NCBI GenBank assembly: GCA_014872815.1
Contig: WKFK01000015.1
Span: forward strand, 62,001-126,000
DNA length: 64,000 nucleotides
Source of the DNA: Paracoccaceae bacterium
GTDB lineage: Bacteria; Pseudomonadota; Alphaproteobacteria; Rhodobacterales; Rhodobacteraceae
Direction: 5' to 3'
The position numbers and the translations under genes were made by a program. Every line of letters starts with the position of its first letter. The first letter of the stretch is position 1. This document shows, piece by piece, positions 44,092 through 53,533 of the stretch. Below the pieces are notes generated by a model. That model had not been told where the DNA came from and ran no database searches. It saw only the letters and a program-made list of their open reading frames with translations.

Positions 44092-46326
44092 CTAAACCGC
44101 TCGGCTGCGGCTTTCCAGCCCTTTTGCGATCGCCTGCAGCAGCTCCCCGCGGCGGACTGGTTTTGGCAAAAACCCGTTCATACCGGCCTCCAGACACGCC
44201 TGTCGGTCGCTGCGATAGGCGTTGGCGGTGAGTGCGATAATATGCGGCTGAGTTGGGATGTGGTTACGGATATAGCGCGTGGCATCCAGGCCATCCATTT
44301 CCGGCATGGACATATCCATCAGCACCACGTCAGGCTTACGCTCTTTCACCTGTTCGACCGCTTCCTTGCCATTTTTCGCAGTGATTAGAGACAGTGGCAA
44401 ATCCTTGAGCAACTTTTGCACTAGCAAACGGTTGGTGCGGTTGTCCTCCGCCAGAAGCACGGTGGTGCCCGCAAACACGGCTGGCTCCGGCAAAACATCA
44501 GGGTCGATCGCACGTTTGGTAGGCAGGTTCACTTCTGGGAAATCGACAGTGATCATAAAGCAGCTGCCGACATTCACTGCGCTGGTGACGGTGACGTCAC
44601 CGCCCATCATACGCGCCAGCTGCCGCGAAATCGCGAGCCCCAAACCCGTGCCGCCAAATCGTCGAGTCGTGGCGGCATCCGCCTGGGCAAACTGGTCAAA
44701 CACATGCTCGATACGATCCGGTGCAATGCCAATACCAGTGTCGGTTACAGCAATTTCTAGGCCGTGATCCGGCCCCTCTTTCACTGTGCCAACCTGCACT
44801 GTCACCGACCCTTTTTCCGTGAATTTGATAGCATTCCCGATGATATTCACCAGAACTTGACGCAACCGCCCGTCATCCCCCCATACGGCGCGTGGCAGAT
44901 CATCCTTCATCTCGATATCAAGCGCGATACCCTTCGCCGCAGCCTGTGGGCGCATGAGGTTCATCACTTCGTCCAAGCAGGGCTGAACCTCAAACGCCAC
45001 TGAGCTGATCTTCAGATGACCGTCCTGAAGTTTCGAGAAATCGAGAATATCGTTGATGATTGTCAGCAGCGCTTCAGAAGAGTGACGGATGGTCTGCACA
45101 TAGAGTGCTTCCTCAGAGCTGAGCTTCGCTTCACTCAGCAATTCGGACATACCAATGATGCCGTTCATCGGCGTTCGAATTTCGTGGCTCATAGTGGCGA
45201 GGAAAGCGGTTTTTGCGCGTTCCCCTTGCTCTGCCGCACGCTTGGCTTCAGCCAGTTCGGCCTCACGTTGTTTTTTCAGGGTGATGTCCCGGTCAACCGA
45301 AATGACCATTTCAAGCTTGCCGTCGTCATCAAAGACTGGTGAGAGGTTGGTCTCTACCCAGAATGGCGCGCCAATCTTGGTGTAGTTGACGTTCTCGCCG
45401 TGTGCCGAGACGCCTTCGTTTATTGCGTTGGTGAAACGTTCAAGGATGGCGGGATCGGAGCGCGGACCATGCAGATAATCGGAAGGATGCTTGCCCACAA
45501 CTTCCGACAGTTTGTACCCAGTTTTGCGCGTGAACGCAGGGTTGACCCAGAGGGTATTGGCATCCGCGTCCAGCATAATGATGCTGTCGACCGCATTTTC
45601 CGCAATGGAGGACAGGAAACGGCCTTCCCGCTGACGCTGCAACAACGCAGCATTGGCTTTGGCCAACTCCAATCCCTGTTCGATCTGGCGCCGCTGTTGG
45701 CGCAAATGGCGCAAACGACCAGTGGTGACGTAACTGACGAAAGGCAACATAGTATAGGCCACCATGAAGGTGGCCGCGAGGTTGTAGAAGAACTGTTCGC
45801 GCTGATGTTCCAAAACGTAGTAATCAGCAGCAAAGAGCATGGCGAGGGTACCGCCGTATACGACCAGACGCGCAAGCGCCGCGCTACGGTGATAGGCCAA
45901 AGCCATTATGGCATTTATTGCCCCGGCCCCAAGGTAGGCCAAGCAAAGCAGAAAAGAGACTTCGTGTGGAATCGCCAACCACAGGATTGCCACAAACACA
46001 GACAGGCCCGCTGCTTGCGCAAATGCCGTAAGCGTTGTTTTCCGCAACAGACTCTTTACGGAGTCCCCTCTGTGGAGCTGCTTCTTCACTCCGCGCAGTT
46101 GGTAGTTGTCAATCACCTCACCGGTGACAGCTACAAGACAGGCCAAAACCCCAATTTGAGGTGACACAGACAGAGCCAAAATAACGGAACCGAAAAGCGT
46201 CAACGTCAAACGGCTAAAACGGTGTCGCAGGCGACCGCGGGCATATCTCAACAGCAAACCTGCCGGCCCGTTGCGCCGGTCAAAGGCTTCTAGTGCCCGG
46301 TTAAGCTCATGAATTTCGGCTGCCAT
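44092..46326 (-). CDS. membrane hybrid histidine kinase in the NAD-salvage cluster
   Basis: A 744-residue sensor kinase. About six hydrophobic helices occupy residues 35-200, followed by a coiled coil. A PAS/PAC domain follows (about 235-350, with ILGCVDA-free fold and the PAC block FWVETNLSPVFDDDGKLEMV). HisKA is TMSHEIRTPMNGIIGM (His near 380), HATPase has VTDTGIGIAPDRIEHVFDQF and GTGLGLAISRQLARMM, and the receiver has LLAEDNRTNRLLVQ, MDMSMPEMDG (Asp near 672) and FLPKPVR. No response regulator gene is adjacent. It lies between pncA and pncB with gaps of 72 and 83 bases, so co-transcription is likely. Confidence 0.9.
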   Translation of the reverse strand: MAAEIHELNRALEAFDRRNGPAGLLLRYARGRLRHRFSRLTLTLFGSVILALSVSPQIGVLACLVAVTGEVIDNYQLRGVKKQLHRGDSVKSLLRKTTLTAFAQAAGLSVFVAILWLAIPHEVSFLLCLAYLGAGAINAIMALAYHRSAALARLVVYGGTLAMLFAADYYVLEHQREQFFYNLAATFMVAYTMLPFVSYVTTGRLRHLRQQRRQIEQGLELAKANAALLQRQREGRFLSSIAENAVDSIIMLDADANTLWVNPAFTRKTGYKLSEVVGKHPSDYLHGPRSDPAILERFTNAINEGVSAHGENVNYTKIGAPFWVETNLSPVFDDDGKLEMVISVDRDITLKKQREAELAEAKRAAEQGERAKTAFLATMSHEIRTPMNGIIGMSELLSEAKLSSEEALYVQTIRHSSEALLTIINDILDFSKLQDGHLKISSVAFEVQPCLDEVMNLMRPQAAAKGIALDIEMKDDLPRAVWGDDGRLRQVLVNIIGNAIKFTEKGSVTVQVGTVKEGPDHGLEIAVTDTGIGIAPDRIEHVFDQFAQADAATTRRFGGTGLGLAISRQLARMMGGDVTVTSAVNVGSCFMITVDFPEVNLPTKRAIDPDVLPEPAVFAGTTVLLAEDNRTNRLLVQKLLKDLPLSLITAKNGKEAVEQVKERKPDVVLMDMSMPEMDGLDATRYIRNHIPTQPHIIALTANAYRSDRQACLEAGMNGFLPKPVRRGELLQAIAKGLESRSRAV

Positions 46327-46398
46327 TTCCCCATCTTTTTAATGTCTAACGAAGGGTAAATGCCCGAAAAATAGTTAACAAACCAACAACGTTTTCCT

Positions 46399-46995
46399 TC
46401 AAAGTCGAGATATTCCCGCCTCGTCCATGGCATTTTGCGCAGCTTTGAGCGACCCATCCAGATCAATCGCGCGGCAGAGATCTTCGCGTACGTTAACTTT
46501 GAAACCCAAACGCGATGCATCCAATGCGGAAAACTGAACACAGAAATCCGTCGCAAGCCCAACCATGGTGACTTCGGTGACACCCAAGGCCTGCAGGTAG
46601 CCGCCCAGGCCGGTCGACGTTGTTTGATCGTTTTCAAAGAAAGCCGAGTAACTGTCTATCGCCGGGTTGGTCCCCTTGCGTATGATGACATTGGCACGGG
46701 CGACATCAAGATCCGCATGAAGTTCTGCGCCAGCACTGCCTTGCACACAATGGTCAGGCCAAAGCACCTGTGGCCCATAAGGCATGTCGATCAGCTCATA
46801 AGGGGTTTTGCCTTCGTGGCTACTGGCGAAAGAGGAATGGCCCTCGGGGTGCCAATCTTGGGTTAGGACAACGGTGTCGAAGTCATCCATTAGGGCGTTG
46901 ATGCCTTCCACGATCTGGTCCCCTTCTGGCACAGCCAGTGCGCCACCGGGACAAAAGTCGTTTTGTACATCAATCACAATCAAAGCACTGGACAT
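46399..46995 (-). CDS. pncA: nicotinamidase
   Basis: Hydrolyses nicotinamide to nicotinate and ammonia. The 198-residue isochorismatase-fold enzyme keeps the triad: Asp10 in LIVIDVQNDFCPGG, Lys in VIIRKGTNP, and Cys in MVGLATDFCVQFSA. The metal site is TQDWHPEGHSSFAS. It has a good Shine-Dalgarno (GAGGAGA). It feeds the product of the neighbouring pncB reaction, so pncA and pncB make a complete nicotinamide-to-NaMN route split by the kinase gene. Confidence 0.95.
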   Translation of the reverse strand: MSSALIVIDVQNDFCPGGALAVPEGDQIVEGINALMDDFDTVVLTQDWHPEGHSSFASSHEGKTPYELIDMPYGPQVLWPDHCVQGSAGAELHADLDVARANVIIRKGTNPAIDSYSAFFENDQTTSTGLGGYLQALGVTEVTMVGLATDFCVQFSALDASRLGFKVNVREDLCRAIDLDGSLKAAQNAMDEAGISRL

Positions 46996-47060
46996 ACCGG
47001 TCTCCTCGTCTTTCAGAGAAGACTTATCAAGCCTGCGGGTCAGGTCAACGGTTTGCGGCG

Positions 47061-47927
47061 TTACTCAGCGGCGAGGCTGTTGGCGTCAGGTTGGCCCAAG
47101 CGGGCAATTTGGGCCACGACGTCGGTCAGGCGCGCACGGAACTCATTGAAGTCCGAATGCGGCTCGATTTTGGCTTCATTCATGTAGAGCGAGCGGTCGA
47201 TTTCGATTTGCACCGCATGCTGTGCCTTAAGCGGACGGCCATAATGCTGCGTTACATAAGCGCCAGCAAAGGGGGTGTTGCGAGACACCACAAAGCCAGC
47301 CTTTTGAAAGGCCGCTTCGATCTGATCCACCAACTCAACATCAGCAGCTGCGCCAAAGCGGTCGCCAAGCACAATTTCGGGACGTTTCATGCCACGTCGC
47401 AGAGACCCTTCAACGGCCTCTCTGGGCATGGAGTGGCAATCAATCAAAATCGCTTCGCCAAATTCCTGCTTGGCATGTGACAGCAGCCCCTTCAGCGCAT
47501 TGTGGTAGGGGCGCCAATAGGTCTCAATGCGTTTATCCGCCTCCGCGCGGGGCATCTTGCCGTGATAGATCGCGCGGCCATTTGCCACCACACGGGGAAT
47601 CACACCAAGGCCTGACGCCACCCGGGGATTATGGCCTGCTTTGCGCACGCCTTGCACTAGGGCGGGATCTAACTCTTCCGCCGCACGATTCAGATCCAAA
47701 AGCGCTCGCGGCGCACACGCCACCAGAAGAGGAGCCCCAAATTTCGGAGCATCTGCAAAAAGTTGGTCAACAAATGCATCTTCAGACGAGCGAATCGTGT
47801 GCTCATTCAGCAAAGAGCGCCGGATGAACCACTCCGGATAGTCACAACCGCTGTGCGGAGAGGCAAAAACCACCGAGGTTTGCAGGGTTTGTGGCTCAAA
47901 AATGCGGTAAGCGGGGGTTTGCATCAT
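47061..47927 (-). CDS. N-formylglutamate amidohydrolase family protein
   Basis: A 288-residue hydrolase of the FGase family. Zinc-ligand regions are FASPHSGCDYPEWF and RSSEDAFVDQLF; DLNRAAEELDP and AILIDCHSMPRE are further conserved blocks. The family cleaves N-formyl-L-glutamate in histidine degradation, but no hut genes are near, so another N-acyl amino acid or wall product is possible. Two tandem ATGs follow GGAGAG; I chose the first. It is 65 bases upstream of pncA on the same strand. Confidence 0.85.
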   Translation of the reverse strand: MMQTPAYRIFEPQTLQTSVVFASPHSGCDYPEWFIRRSLLNEHTIRSSEDAFVDQLFADAPKFGAPLLVACAPRALLDLNRAAEELDPALVQGVRKAGHNPRVASGLGVIPRVVANGRAIYHGKMPRAEADKRIETYWRPYHNALKGLLSHAKQEFGEAILIDCHSMPREAVEGSLRRGMKRPEIVLGDRFGAAADVELVDQIEAAFQKAGFVVSRNTPFAGAYVTQHYGRPLKAQHAVQIEIDRSLYMNEAKIEPHSDFNEFRARLTDVVAQIARLGQPDANSLAAE

Positions 47928-48073
47928 CTCTCCTGTTCCCTCAAACTATAGACGCAAAAATTACTGCGCCAAAAGCCCTTGATCCCCCCTGCGACTCCTT
48001 TTATAGAGACCGCCACCGGCGCGGGTTTTCCGCGCCCCCTTTTGTTAGGGGGTATAAAACATACGTCGGTAAA

Positions 48074-48148
48074 GGGCGATTAGCTCAGCGGTAGAGCACT
48101 TCGTTGACATCGAAGGGGTCACTGGTTCGATCCCAGTATCGCCCACCA
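48074..48148 (+). tRNA. tRNA-Val (anticodon GAC)
   Basis: Cloverleaf read directly: acceptor GGGCGAT / ATCGCCC, D-arm TAGCTCAGCGGTAGAGC, anticodon stem CTTCG-TTGACAT-CGAAG (anticodon GAC, valine), T-arm ending GGTTCGATCCC, and an encoded CCA at 48146-48148. Confidence 0.96.
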
Positions 48149-48225
48149 TGAATTCATCGCCTCTCACATCGGGAGGTCCCGTAACCCCAGGCGCACCGCA
48201 GCGCCGCGAAATGAGGAGAAGGCCC

Positions 48226-48351
48226 ATGAAGGTCAAGAACTCGCTCCGCTCGCTCAAGAACCGGCACCGTGATTGCCGCGTTGTGCGCCGCAAGGGCCGC
48301 GTTTACGTGATCAACAAGACCCAGCGTCGCTTCAAAGCACGCCAGGGCTAA
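48226..48351 (+). CDS. rpmJ: 50S ribosomal protein L36
   Basis: A 41-residue basic protein beginning [20 protein letters not shown] and ending in QRRFKARQG. Only one cysteine is left and the second half of the zinc site is absent, so this is the zinc-free L36 paralogue type common in Alphaproteobacteria. It is 77 bases downstream of tRNA-Val and is followed by a clear terminator, so the tRNA and gene may share a transcript. The start is set by the family and by the AGGAGAAG upstream. Confidence 0.96.
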   Translation: MKVKNSLRSLKNRHRDCRVVRRKGRVYVINKTQRRFKARQG

Positions 48352-48382
48352 GTCGCAAGACTTACATCACAGCGAAGAAGAA

Positions 48383-48404
48383 GCCGCCTTTGGGCGGCTT
48401 TTTT
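48383..48404 (+). terminator. terminator of rpmJ
   Basis: GCCGCC-TTTG-GGCGGC followed by six T, 31 bases past the rpmJ stop. Confidence 0.93.
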
Positions 48405-48488
48405 GTTGGCTACAGTATGCACTAGCCTTTTACCGATCCAGCGAACAAAACTGACCAGCGCAAAGGCTAAGAGGCATCGGGTTGGGGC

Positions 48489-49775
48489 CTAGCCTTGCAA
48501 AACTTCCGGCAGGTACAGTGCCAGTCCCGGGAATGCAATGAGTGCTGCAACCATTGCGAGCATTGCGATGACGAAGGGAATGGCTCCCAGCATGACTTCG
48601 CTCATTTTGCCTCCACGCCGAGCCCCTTGGACCACATAGAGATTGAGGCCAACCGGCGGTGTGATCAGCGCCATTTCGACCAGGACAATCATCAGGATGC
48701 CAAACCAGATCGGATCATACCCTTGCGCCACCACCAGCGGAACAATGATAGGAATGGTCACCACCATCAGAGACAGGGTTTCGATAAAGAAGCCCAACAC
48801 GATGTAGATACAGACCACCACAAGGATCGTGGCAAGCGGGCTGAGGCCTAGGCCATTCATAAAGTCGGAAAGCTCGCGCCCAAGTCCGGCAGAGGCCAGT
48901 GTAAAATTGAGGAAGGATGCGCCTATTACCACCAACATGATCATGGAGGTGATTTTGATTGTCCCCACTACGGCTTCTGACAGCATCGACCAGCTGACGC
49001 CACTGAAGTAGGCGGCAATGGCAATCGCTCCGGCAACGCCAACAGCAGCGGCTTCGGTTGGGGTGGCCCAGCCTTTGTAAATTGACCCAATAATCAGTGA
49101 AAACAGCAGAATAATCGGCAGCAAATTGGCCAAGGCGCGGATCATCTCGCTCAAAGGGAAGACGCGGCGCATTCCGCCCAATTCGGGCCGGATCATGCAG
49201 ACAATGACAGTGATCAGCATAAAGCCAACCGCCAGCAACAAGCCCGGAACCAATCCTGCAAGGAAGAGTTGCGGAATCGAGGATTGGGTTAGGAAGCCAT
49301 AGACAATCAAGTTGATCGACGGGGGGATCATAATACCCAACGTCCCGCCAGCGGCGATAGCGCCTGCGAAAAGCTTCGGATCGTAACCCAGTTTTTCGGC
49401 TTGCGGCATAGCGACCGTGGCAACCGTCGCTGCCGTCGCCACTGAAGAGCCAGAGGTCGCAGAAAACATCGTTGAGGTTGCAACATTGGCATGCACGAGC
49501 CCGCCAGGAAGCCAAGACACCCAGCGGTCCAAGGCTGCATAGGTTCGAGCGGCGATACCGCTGCGTACAAGAATTTCACCCAGTAGTACAAAAAATGGAA
49601 TGGCAATGAGCGTGGCGTTATTGGACGTCGACCAAACCAAATTGCCAAGACCTTTGGTCAATGGAAACGGGCTAAAAAACCAGTCAATGCCAAACCCAAG
49701 GAGAAACAAAACGATGCCTACGGGTATCGACAGAGAGAGCAAGGCCAATAGGCCAAAGGATACATAGACAATCAT
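48489..49775 (-). CDS. TRAP transporter large permease (DctM type)
   Basis: The 428-residue integral membrane subunit of a TRAP importer, driven by sodium or proton gradients. About twelve hydrophobic helices, with the DctM hallmarks SNNATLIAIPFFVLLGEILV, SATSGSSVATAATVATVAMP and FAGAIAAGGTLGIMIPPSIN. The start overlaps the small permease stop by four bases. Order is DctP-DctQ-DctM, all minus strand. The substrate is not shown by sequence; the neighbouring DUF1445 gene suggests a glutamate- or 5-oxoproline-like acid. Confidence 0.95.
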   Translation of the reverse strand: MIVYVSFGLLALLSLSIPVGIVLFLLGFGIDWFFSPFPLTKGLGNLVWSTSNNATLIAIPFFVLLGEILVRSGIAARTYAALDRWVSWLPGGLVHANVATSTMFSATSGSSVATAATVATVAMPQAEKLGYDPKLFAGAIAAGGTLGIMIPPSINLIVYGFLTQSSIPQLFLAGLVPGLLLAVGFMLITVIVCMIRPELGGMRRVFPLSEMIRALANLLPIILLFSLIIGSIYKGWATPTEAAAVGVAGAIAIAAYFSGVSWSMLSEAVVGTIKITSMIMLVVIGASFLNFTLASAGLGRELSDFMNGLGLSPLATILVVVCIYIVLGFFIETLSLMVVTIPIIVPLVVAQGYDPIWFGILMIVLVEMALITPPVGLNLYVVQGARRGGKMSEVMLGAIPFVIAMLAMVAALIAFPGLALYLPEVLQG

Positions 49776-50320
49776 TGAGCCATTCCTTCTTCGCCGAAGG
49801 TGCCAATCACTTCTTCGCTTTCATTAAACCGGCCCTGCATAACCAACAGAACGGCGCTAAATAGGGTGAGCCAAGCCACTAGGGCAAACCACGCCCACCC
49901 GAGGAACCAGGGGATTTGCACGAGGGCAAGAGGGGTCTCCAAGGGCGTGTTTGCACGTGAACTGTTGTTGAGGGAGCGTTCGACAACAGGCCAGCAACGC
50001 AGGGCAATCAATGTGATGGTGCTGGTCAAAACCACCATCGCAAAAAGATCAAACAAGGTGCGCCCCAGTGGCTTGGCTCGGCTGCGGAGGAAATCAATCC
50101 GCACATGCGAGAGTTCGAGTAGTGCAAACCCCATACCCCACGATGTGACGACAGCCATGACATAGCCGCTGATTTCATCCGTTCCACCAAGGGAGGACCC
50201 CAATTTCCGCAGCACAATGTCTGCCAAAACAAACGCCGCACAAAGGAACAGGACAACGCCAACAAGCATGGCCACCCCTCTGTTCAACGTCTTGAGTAAA
50301 TTCAGCATATCGTGTGCCAT
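49772..50320 (-). CDS. TRAP transporter small permease (DctQ type)
   Basis: A 182-residue membrane protein with four hydrophobic helices (about residues 14-35, 50-70, 90-112, 136-158) as in DctQ proteins. Motifs: LFLCAAFVLADIVLRKLGSS and LLELSHVRIDFLRSRAKP. I chose the ATG at 50320 after GGGGA; the longer frame upstream has no membrane character. It lies 22 bases behind the solute-binding protein gene and overlaps the large permease gene. Confidence 0.92.
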   Translation of the reverse strand: MAHDMLNLLKTLNRGVAMLVGVVLFLCAAFVLADIVLRKLGSSLGGTDEISGYVMAVVTSWGMGFALLELSHVRIDFLRSRAKPLGRTLFDLFAMVVLTSTITLIALRCWPVVERSLNNSSRANTPLETPLALVQIPWFLGWAWFALVAWLTLFSAVLLVMQGRFNESEEVIGTFGEEGMAQ

Positions 50321-50342
50321 TAGGATCCCCTTAGTTCTTAGT

Positions 50343-51380
50343 TTAGTTGGTCGCGACCGAAACGCCGACAGCTTCACCTACGGAAGCGTTCCAGCGTTTG
50401 ACCCAGTCACTGCCTGCCCGCTCTGCCCAGTTGGGCAGCACTTCGGTCTCCAGGATTTCGCGGGCTTTATCAAAGTCAGCCTGGCTTACATCGACCAATG
50501 TCATGGAGCGCGCGTCGCCTGACGGGCAGTCACCATTGCCTGTCAGACAGGCCACGTCGTTTACCAGCGCATCTGCCGCAACGTCCCATGCTGGCTGTTC
50601 AAAATTGGCCTTAACCTCGCTCTCGATCAGGGACTGCGTCTCCAGATCAAGACTGTTCCATTTGTCGAGGTTCACGGCTGTCACAACAGAGTCCCATCCA
50701 CCAAGAGGAATAGGCATCAAATGTGTCGAGACTTCCCACCAGCCGGCGCTATAGCCAGAACCCGCGCCAGTGACGGCACAGTCGACAACACCTTTTTGCA
50801 GTGCGCCCGGAACCTCGGAGAAGCTAACGTTCACGCCTTCCGCACCCAACGCTTCTAGGAATTTGGCTGTCATCCGGCCGGAAGCTCGGATCTTTTTGCC
50901 CTGCAAATCGCTTAGAGACGCCACCTCTGCGTTACAAAACACCACTTGAGGCGGATAAGGCGCAACCGCCAGCACATGACTGTTGAAACGATCACGGTAA
51001 ATGTCGCTCACCATCGGGCGCGCTGCATCCACCATTTTGCGCGCATCATCCGCCGTTACAGCCAAAAGCGGCACGTCCAAACCTTCAAGTTCAGGCGCAT
51101 CGGCGACCGCATAGTCCGCAACGGTCATAGCCACGTCGTAAACGCCATCACCCAACAGCCTGAACACATCACCCACGCCGAGGTTCATTTGATTGTGCGT
51201 GGTCAGTTCAACATTGATTTTGCCAGACGATGCCTCAGGCAAAGTTTCGGTCCAGAACGGCGCCTCAAATTGTTTGTGAAGCGGCAAGCCAGACCAGCTG
51301 CCTACAACTGTCAGGTTTTCAGCAAGCGCCGGGCCGGTCATCCCAAGGATTGCGACCCCTATTAGAGAAGTATTTTTCAT
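50343..51380 (-). CDS. TRAP solute-binding protein (DctP type)
   Basis: A 345-residue periplasmic binding protein. A signal peptide (residues 1-20, ending ALA) is followed by the TRAP blocks VVGSWSGLPLHKQFEAPFW, DLQGKKIRASGRMTAKFLEA and SEVPGALQKGVVDCAVTG. An arginine in KIRASGR is the usual carboxylate contact, fitting an organic acid. GGAGG lies upstream of the ATG. It heads the transporter operon and follows the DUF1445 gene at 39 bases, so all four may be co-transcribed. Confidence 0.92.
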   Translation of the reverse strand: MKNTSLIGVAILGMTGPALAENLTVVGSWSGLPLHKQFEAPFWTETLPEASSGKINVELTTHNQMNLGVGDVFRLLGDGVYDVAMTVADYAVADAPELEGLDVPLLAVTADDARKMVDAARPMVSDIYRDRFNSHVLAVAPYPPQVVFCNAEVASLSDLQGKKIRASGRMTAKFLEALGAEGVNVSFSEVPGALQKGVVDCAVTGAGSGYSAGWWEVSTHLMPIPLGGWDSVVTAVNLDKWNSLDLETQSLIESEVKANFEQPAWDVAADALVNDVACLTGNGDCPSGDARSMTLVDVSQADFDKAREILETEVLPNWAERAGSDWVKRWNASVGEAVGVSVATN

Positions 51381-51418
51381 TTTTTCCTCCTAGTTGATTT
51401 TTTTGCGTGCTTTTTGAT

Positions 51419-52228
51419 TTACGCAACGATTGGTATTTCCGCTGTATCCGCCACCTCGGTGATCAACATATGCCCCGGTTTATGCGTAATACAGATTGGT
51501 AATTTCGCCCTCTCAATTGCGACTTGCGGCGTTACTCCACAGGCCCAAAACACCGGGACTTGCCCATCTTCAATTGGATAGGGATCGCCCCAATCTGGTC
51601 TGCTGATGTCTGCAATTCCGATTTTCTTTGGGTGTCCCCAATGAACGGGAGCACCATGAGCAAGGGGAAAACCTCTACAAATTTCAAGCACTTGAGGCAA
51701 AATTCTTTCATCAATGGCCCGCATGCTTACAACCATTGGCCCAGAGAATGGTCCCGCTGGCACTGTTTCGATATTGGACCGAAACATCGGCACAGTTGTG
51801 TCATTCTCGATGTGCCAAAGCGGAATACCGGCAGATATGAGCGCGTGTTCAAAGGTGAATGAACACCCCAAGGCAAAAGCGACAAAGTCTTCTCGCCAAA
51901 TCTCTGTAATATCCTCGCCAACACCAGATAGGCGCCCCTCTTCATAAAGAAAATAGGACGGAACATCGGTGCGAATATCAATATCGTGCCCAAGTGTGCC
52001 CATATTGGGATCACCTGTGTCTGTTACGCCAACCAGCGGACAAGGCTTAGAATTGCGCTGACAAAATCTCATAAAGTCCAGCGCATATTCCTCTGGCATA
52101 ATTGCCAGATTCGCCTGCAACTTACCCTTACCCAAACCAGCAGTATGTGATGTGTACTGCCCTGAACGAATAAGCTGTCGCACCTCTTTAGAGGTGAGTT
52201 TTAGCATAGTACCAAAATCGGTTTTCAA
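51419..52228 (-). CDS. DUF1445 / YcsI family putative hydro-lyase (D-glutamate cyclase family)
   Basis: A 269-residue UPF0317 protein. Family blocks: TAGLGKGKLQANLAIMPEEY, FCQRNSKPCPLVGVTDTGDP, FLYEEGRLSGVGEDITEIW, GCSFTFEHALISAGIPL, and ending CITHKPGHMLITEVAD. I chose the TTG at 52228, since GGAGG lies seven bases upstream; the ATG seven codons inside has none. In humans this family forms the N-terminal part of mitochondrial DGLUCY, which interconverts D-glutamate and 5-oxo-D-proline. A DUF4392 gene, the other DGLUCY half, lies 2.8 kb away. It is upstream of the TRAP genes and downstream of LysR. Confidence 0.9.
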   Translation of the reverse strand: MKTDFGTMLKLTSKEVRQLIRSGQYTSHTAGLGKGKLQANLAIMPEEYALDFMRFCQRNSKPCPLVGVTDTGDPNMGTLGHDIDIRTDVPSYFLYEEGRLSGVGEDITEIWREDFVAFALGCSFTFEHALISAGIPLWHIENDTTVPMFRSNIETVPAGPFSGPMVVSMRAIDERILPQVLEICRGFPLAHGAPVHWGHPKKIGIADISRPDWGDPYPIEDGQVPVFWACGVTPQVAIERAKLPICITHKPGHMLITEVADTAEIPIVA

Positions 52229-52313
52229 GACGATTCCTCCCAATGGGAAGACAATCGTTAATCGATCAAATAAGATCAAATTGGAAATTTTTGCCCATTT
52301 CGATAAAAAATTT

Positions 52314-53192
52314 TTATATAGATTTCAGCGCCACTTCGCGCGCAATTGAAGCCGCGCTCTCGACAAGATGGCTTTTCGGTTCTGCCATGTACGACGCGCT
52401 GAATCGAAGGGGCTTTGGGTTCCAACCTGGGTCAAACTCCTTAATTCGTTGGGTGGCGACCAATTCTTGCCCTAAGACTCGCGGCAAAGCAGCCACTCCC
52501 AGGCCATGTTCCACAAGGCGGAAACAGGAAGATAATGACGAGGAAGGAAAGATCGAAACATCTGGACCAAAACGCTCAAACAGCTCAGATTTCAGTTCTC
52601 GAAATGGCCTGGTGTGTCTCGCATACGTAAACACAGGGGTTTGGGTAAAATCTACTCTGCCGCCCTTTTGCCCGGCAGCACAATACCACTGCAGATCAAA
52701 ATCTGGCAATTCCAGGTTCTCGACTGTGTATTCCGAAACAGGGCCAAGCAAAATCGCCAAATCTATTTCCCGCCCCAAAAGATTTTCGCGAAGATGCAGC
52801 GAGATATCAACGCTAATTTCAATTTTTACACGGGGGTATTGGCGGTGGAGTTCTGCGATGAAATCGGTCAACCATGACTGCGCAATGGTCTCAGACACGC
52901 CTAAGCGTAAATGCCCATCCATTCCGGCGTGATCAACGACATCTTCCTCTACCTTTTGAGCAAGTTGTTCAAATTGCTCCGCGTAACCAAGCAAAAGATC
53001 TCCGCGCTTGGTCAGCTTCAAGCCAGTAGGTTCTCGATCAAACAACTGAGCCCCTAAAGCCGCCTCTAGCCCTTTTATGCGCGAGGTTACAGCTGGTTGA
53101 GTCAGGTGCATAACGTCCGCGGCGCCCCGAATACTGCCAATCCGAACCACCATTAAAAAAGCTCGGATCTGCTCCAAGTTCAAACGTGTCAC
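52314..53192 (-). CDS. LysR family regulator
   Basis: A 292-residue LTTR. The N-terminal winged helix is LNLEQIRAFLMVVRIGSIRG, AADVMHLTQPAVTSRIKGLE and AALGAQLFDREPTGLKLTKR, followed by a periplasmic-binding-like effector domain (residues 90-292). I chose the GTG at 53192 with AAGGA upstream; a TTG two codons earlier is an alternative. It is immediately upstream of and parallel to DUF1445 and the TRAP operon (85-base gap), and probably regulates them. Confidence 0.9.
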   Translation of the reverse strand: MTRLNLEQIRAFLMVVRIGSIRGAADVMHLTQPAVTSRIKGLEAALGAQLFDREPTGLKLTKRGDLLLGYAEQFEQLAQKVEEDVVDHAGMDGHLRLGVSETIAQSWLTDFIAELHRQYPRVKIEISVDISLHLRENLLGREIDLAILLGPVSEYTVENLELPDFDLQWYCAAGQKGGRVDFTQTPVFTYARHTRPFRELKSELFERFGPDVSIFPSSSLSSCFRLVEHGLGVAALPRVLGQELVATQRIKEFDPGWNPKPLRFSASYMAEPKSHLVESAASIAREVALKSI

Positions 53193-53533
53193 GAACAATC
53201 CTTCATTTTTAGCGCAGGACTACAATGCCAGTGATGCTCGCTAAGGTCGTCTACTTTTTTCAAGGCCTAACACATACGGCACAGCTCACGGTCCGACGTT
53301 TCCGCGACGTGAAGGAATCCTTGACGTTATCCAGCAGGACAAATTGAGGTTGGGCTCCAACCTCTCAAACACGCAAATTTGCCGATCTATTTTTGAAAGG
53401 GGAACCGGTGATTCTAGGGCGGCAACACAAATAAAAGCGAAATTTTCTCGCTAACACCCTGAAATTAAAACCCTCACCAAGCCATAATAAAAATATATTA
53501 CGTGATGTCCGCTGTTCGAAATGAACTGCGGTC
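53193..53533. other. AT-rich gap before the 494-residue gene
   Basis: No convincing gene. A perfect hairpin GAGGTTGG-GCT-CCAACCTC lies at 53346-53364. The last 60 bases before the ATG are very AT-rich (AATAAAAATATATTACG), consistent with a promoter, followed by GTTC-gaaat-GAAC. A 37-codon frame at 53234-53347 has no family match that I know. Confidence 0.4.

Noticed and set aside
53234..53347. 37-codon frame in the gap before the 494-residue gene
   Set aside because: No ribosome site, no family resemblance and a size expected by chance.
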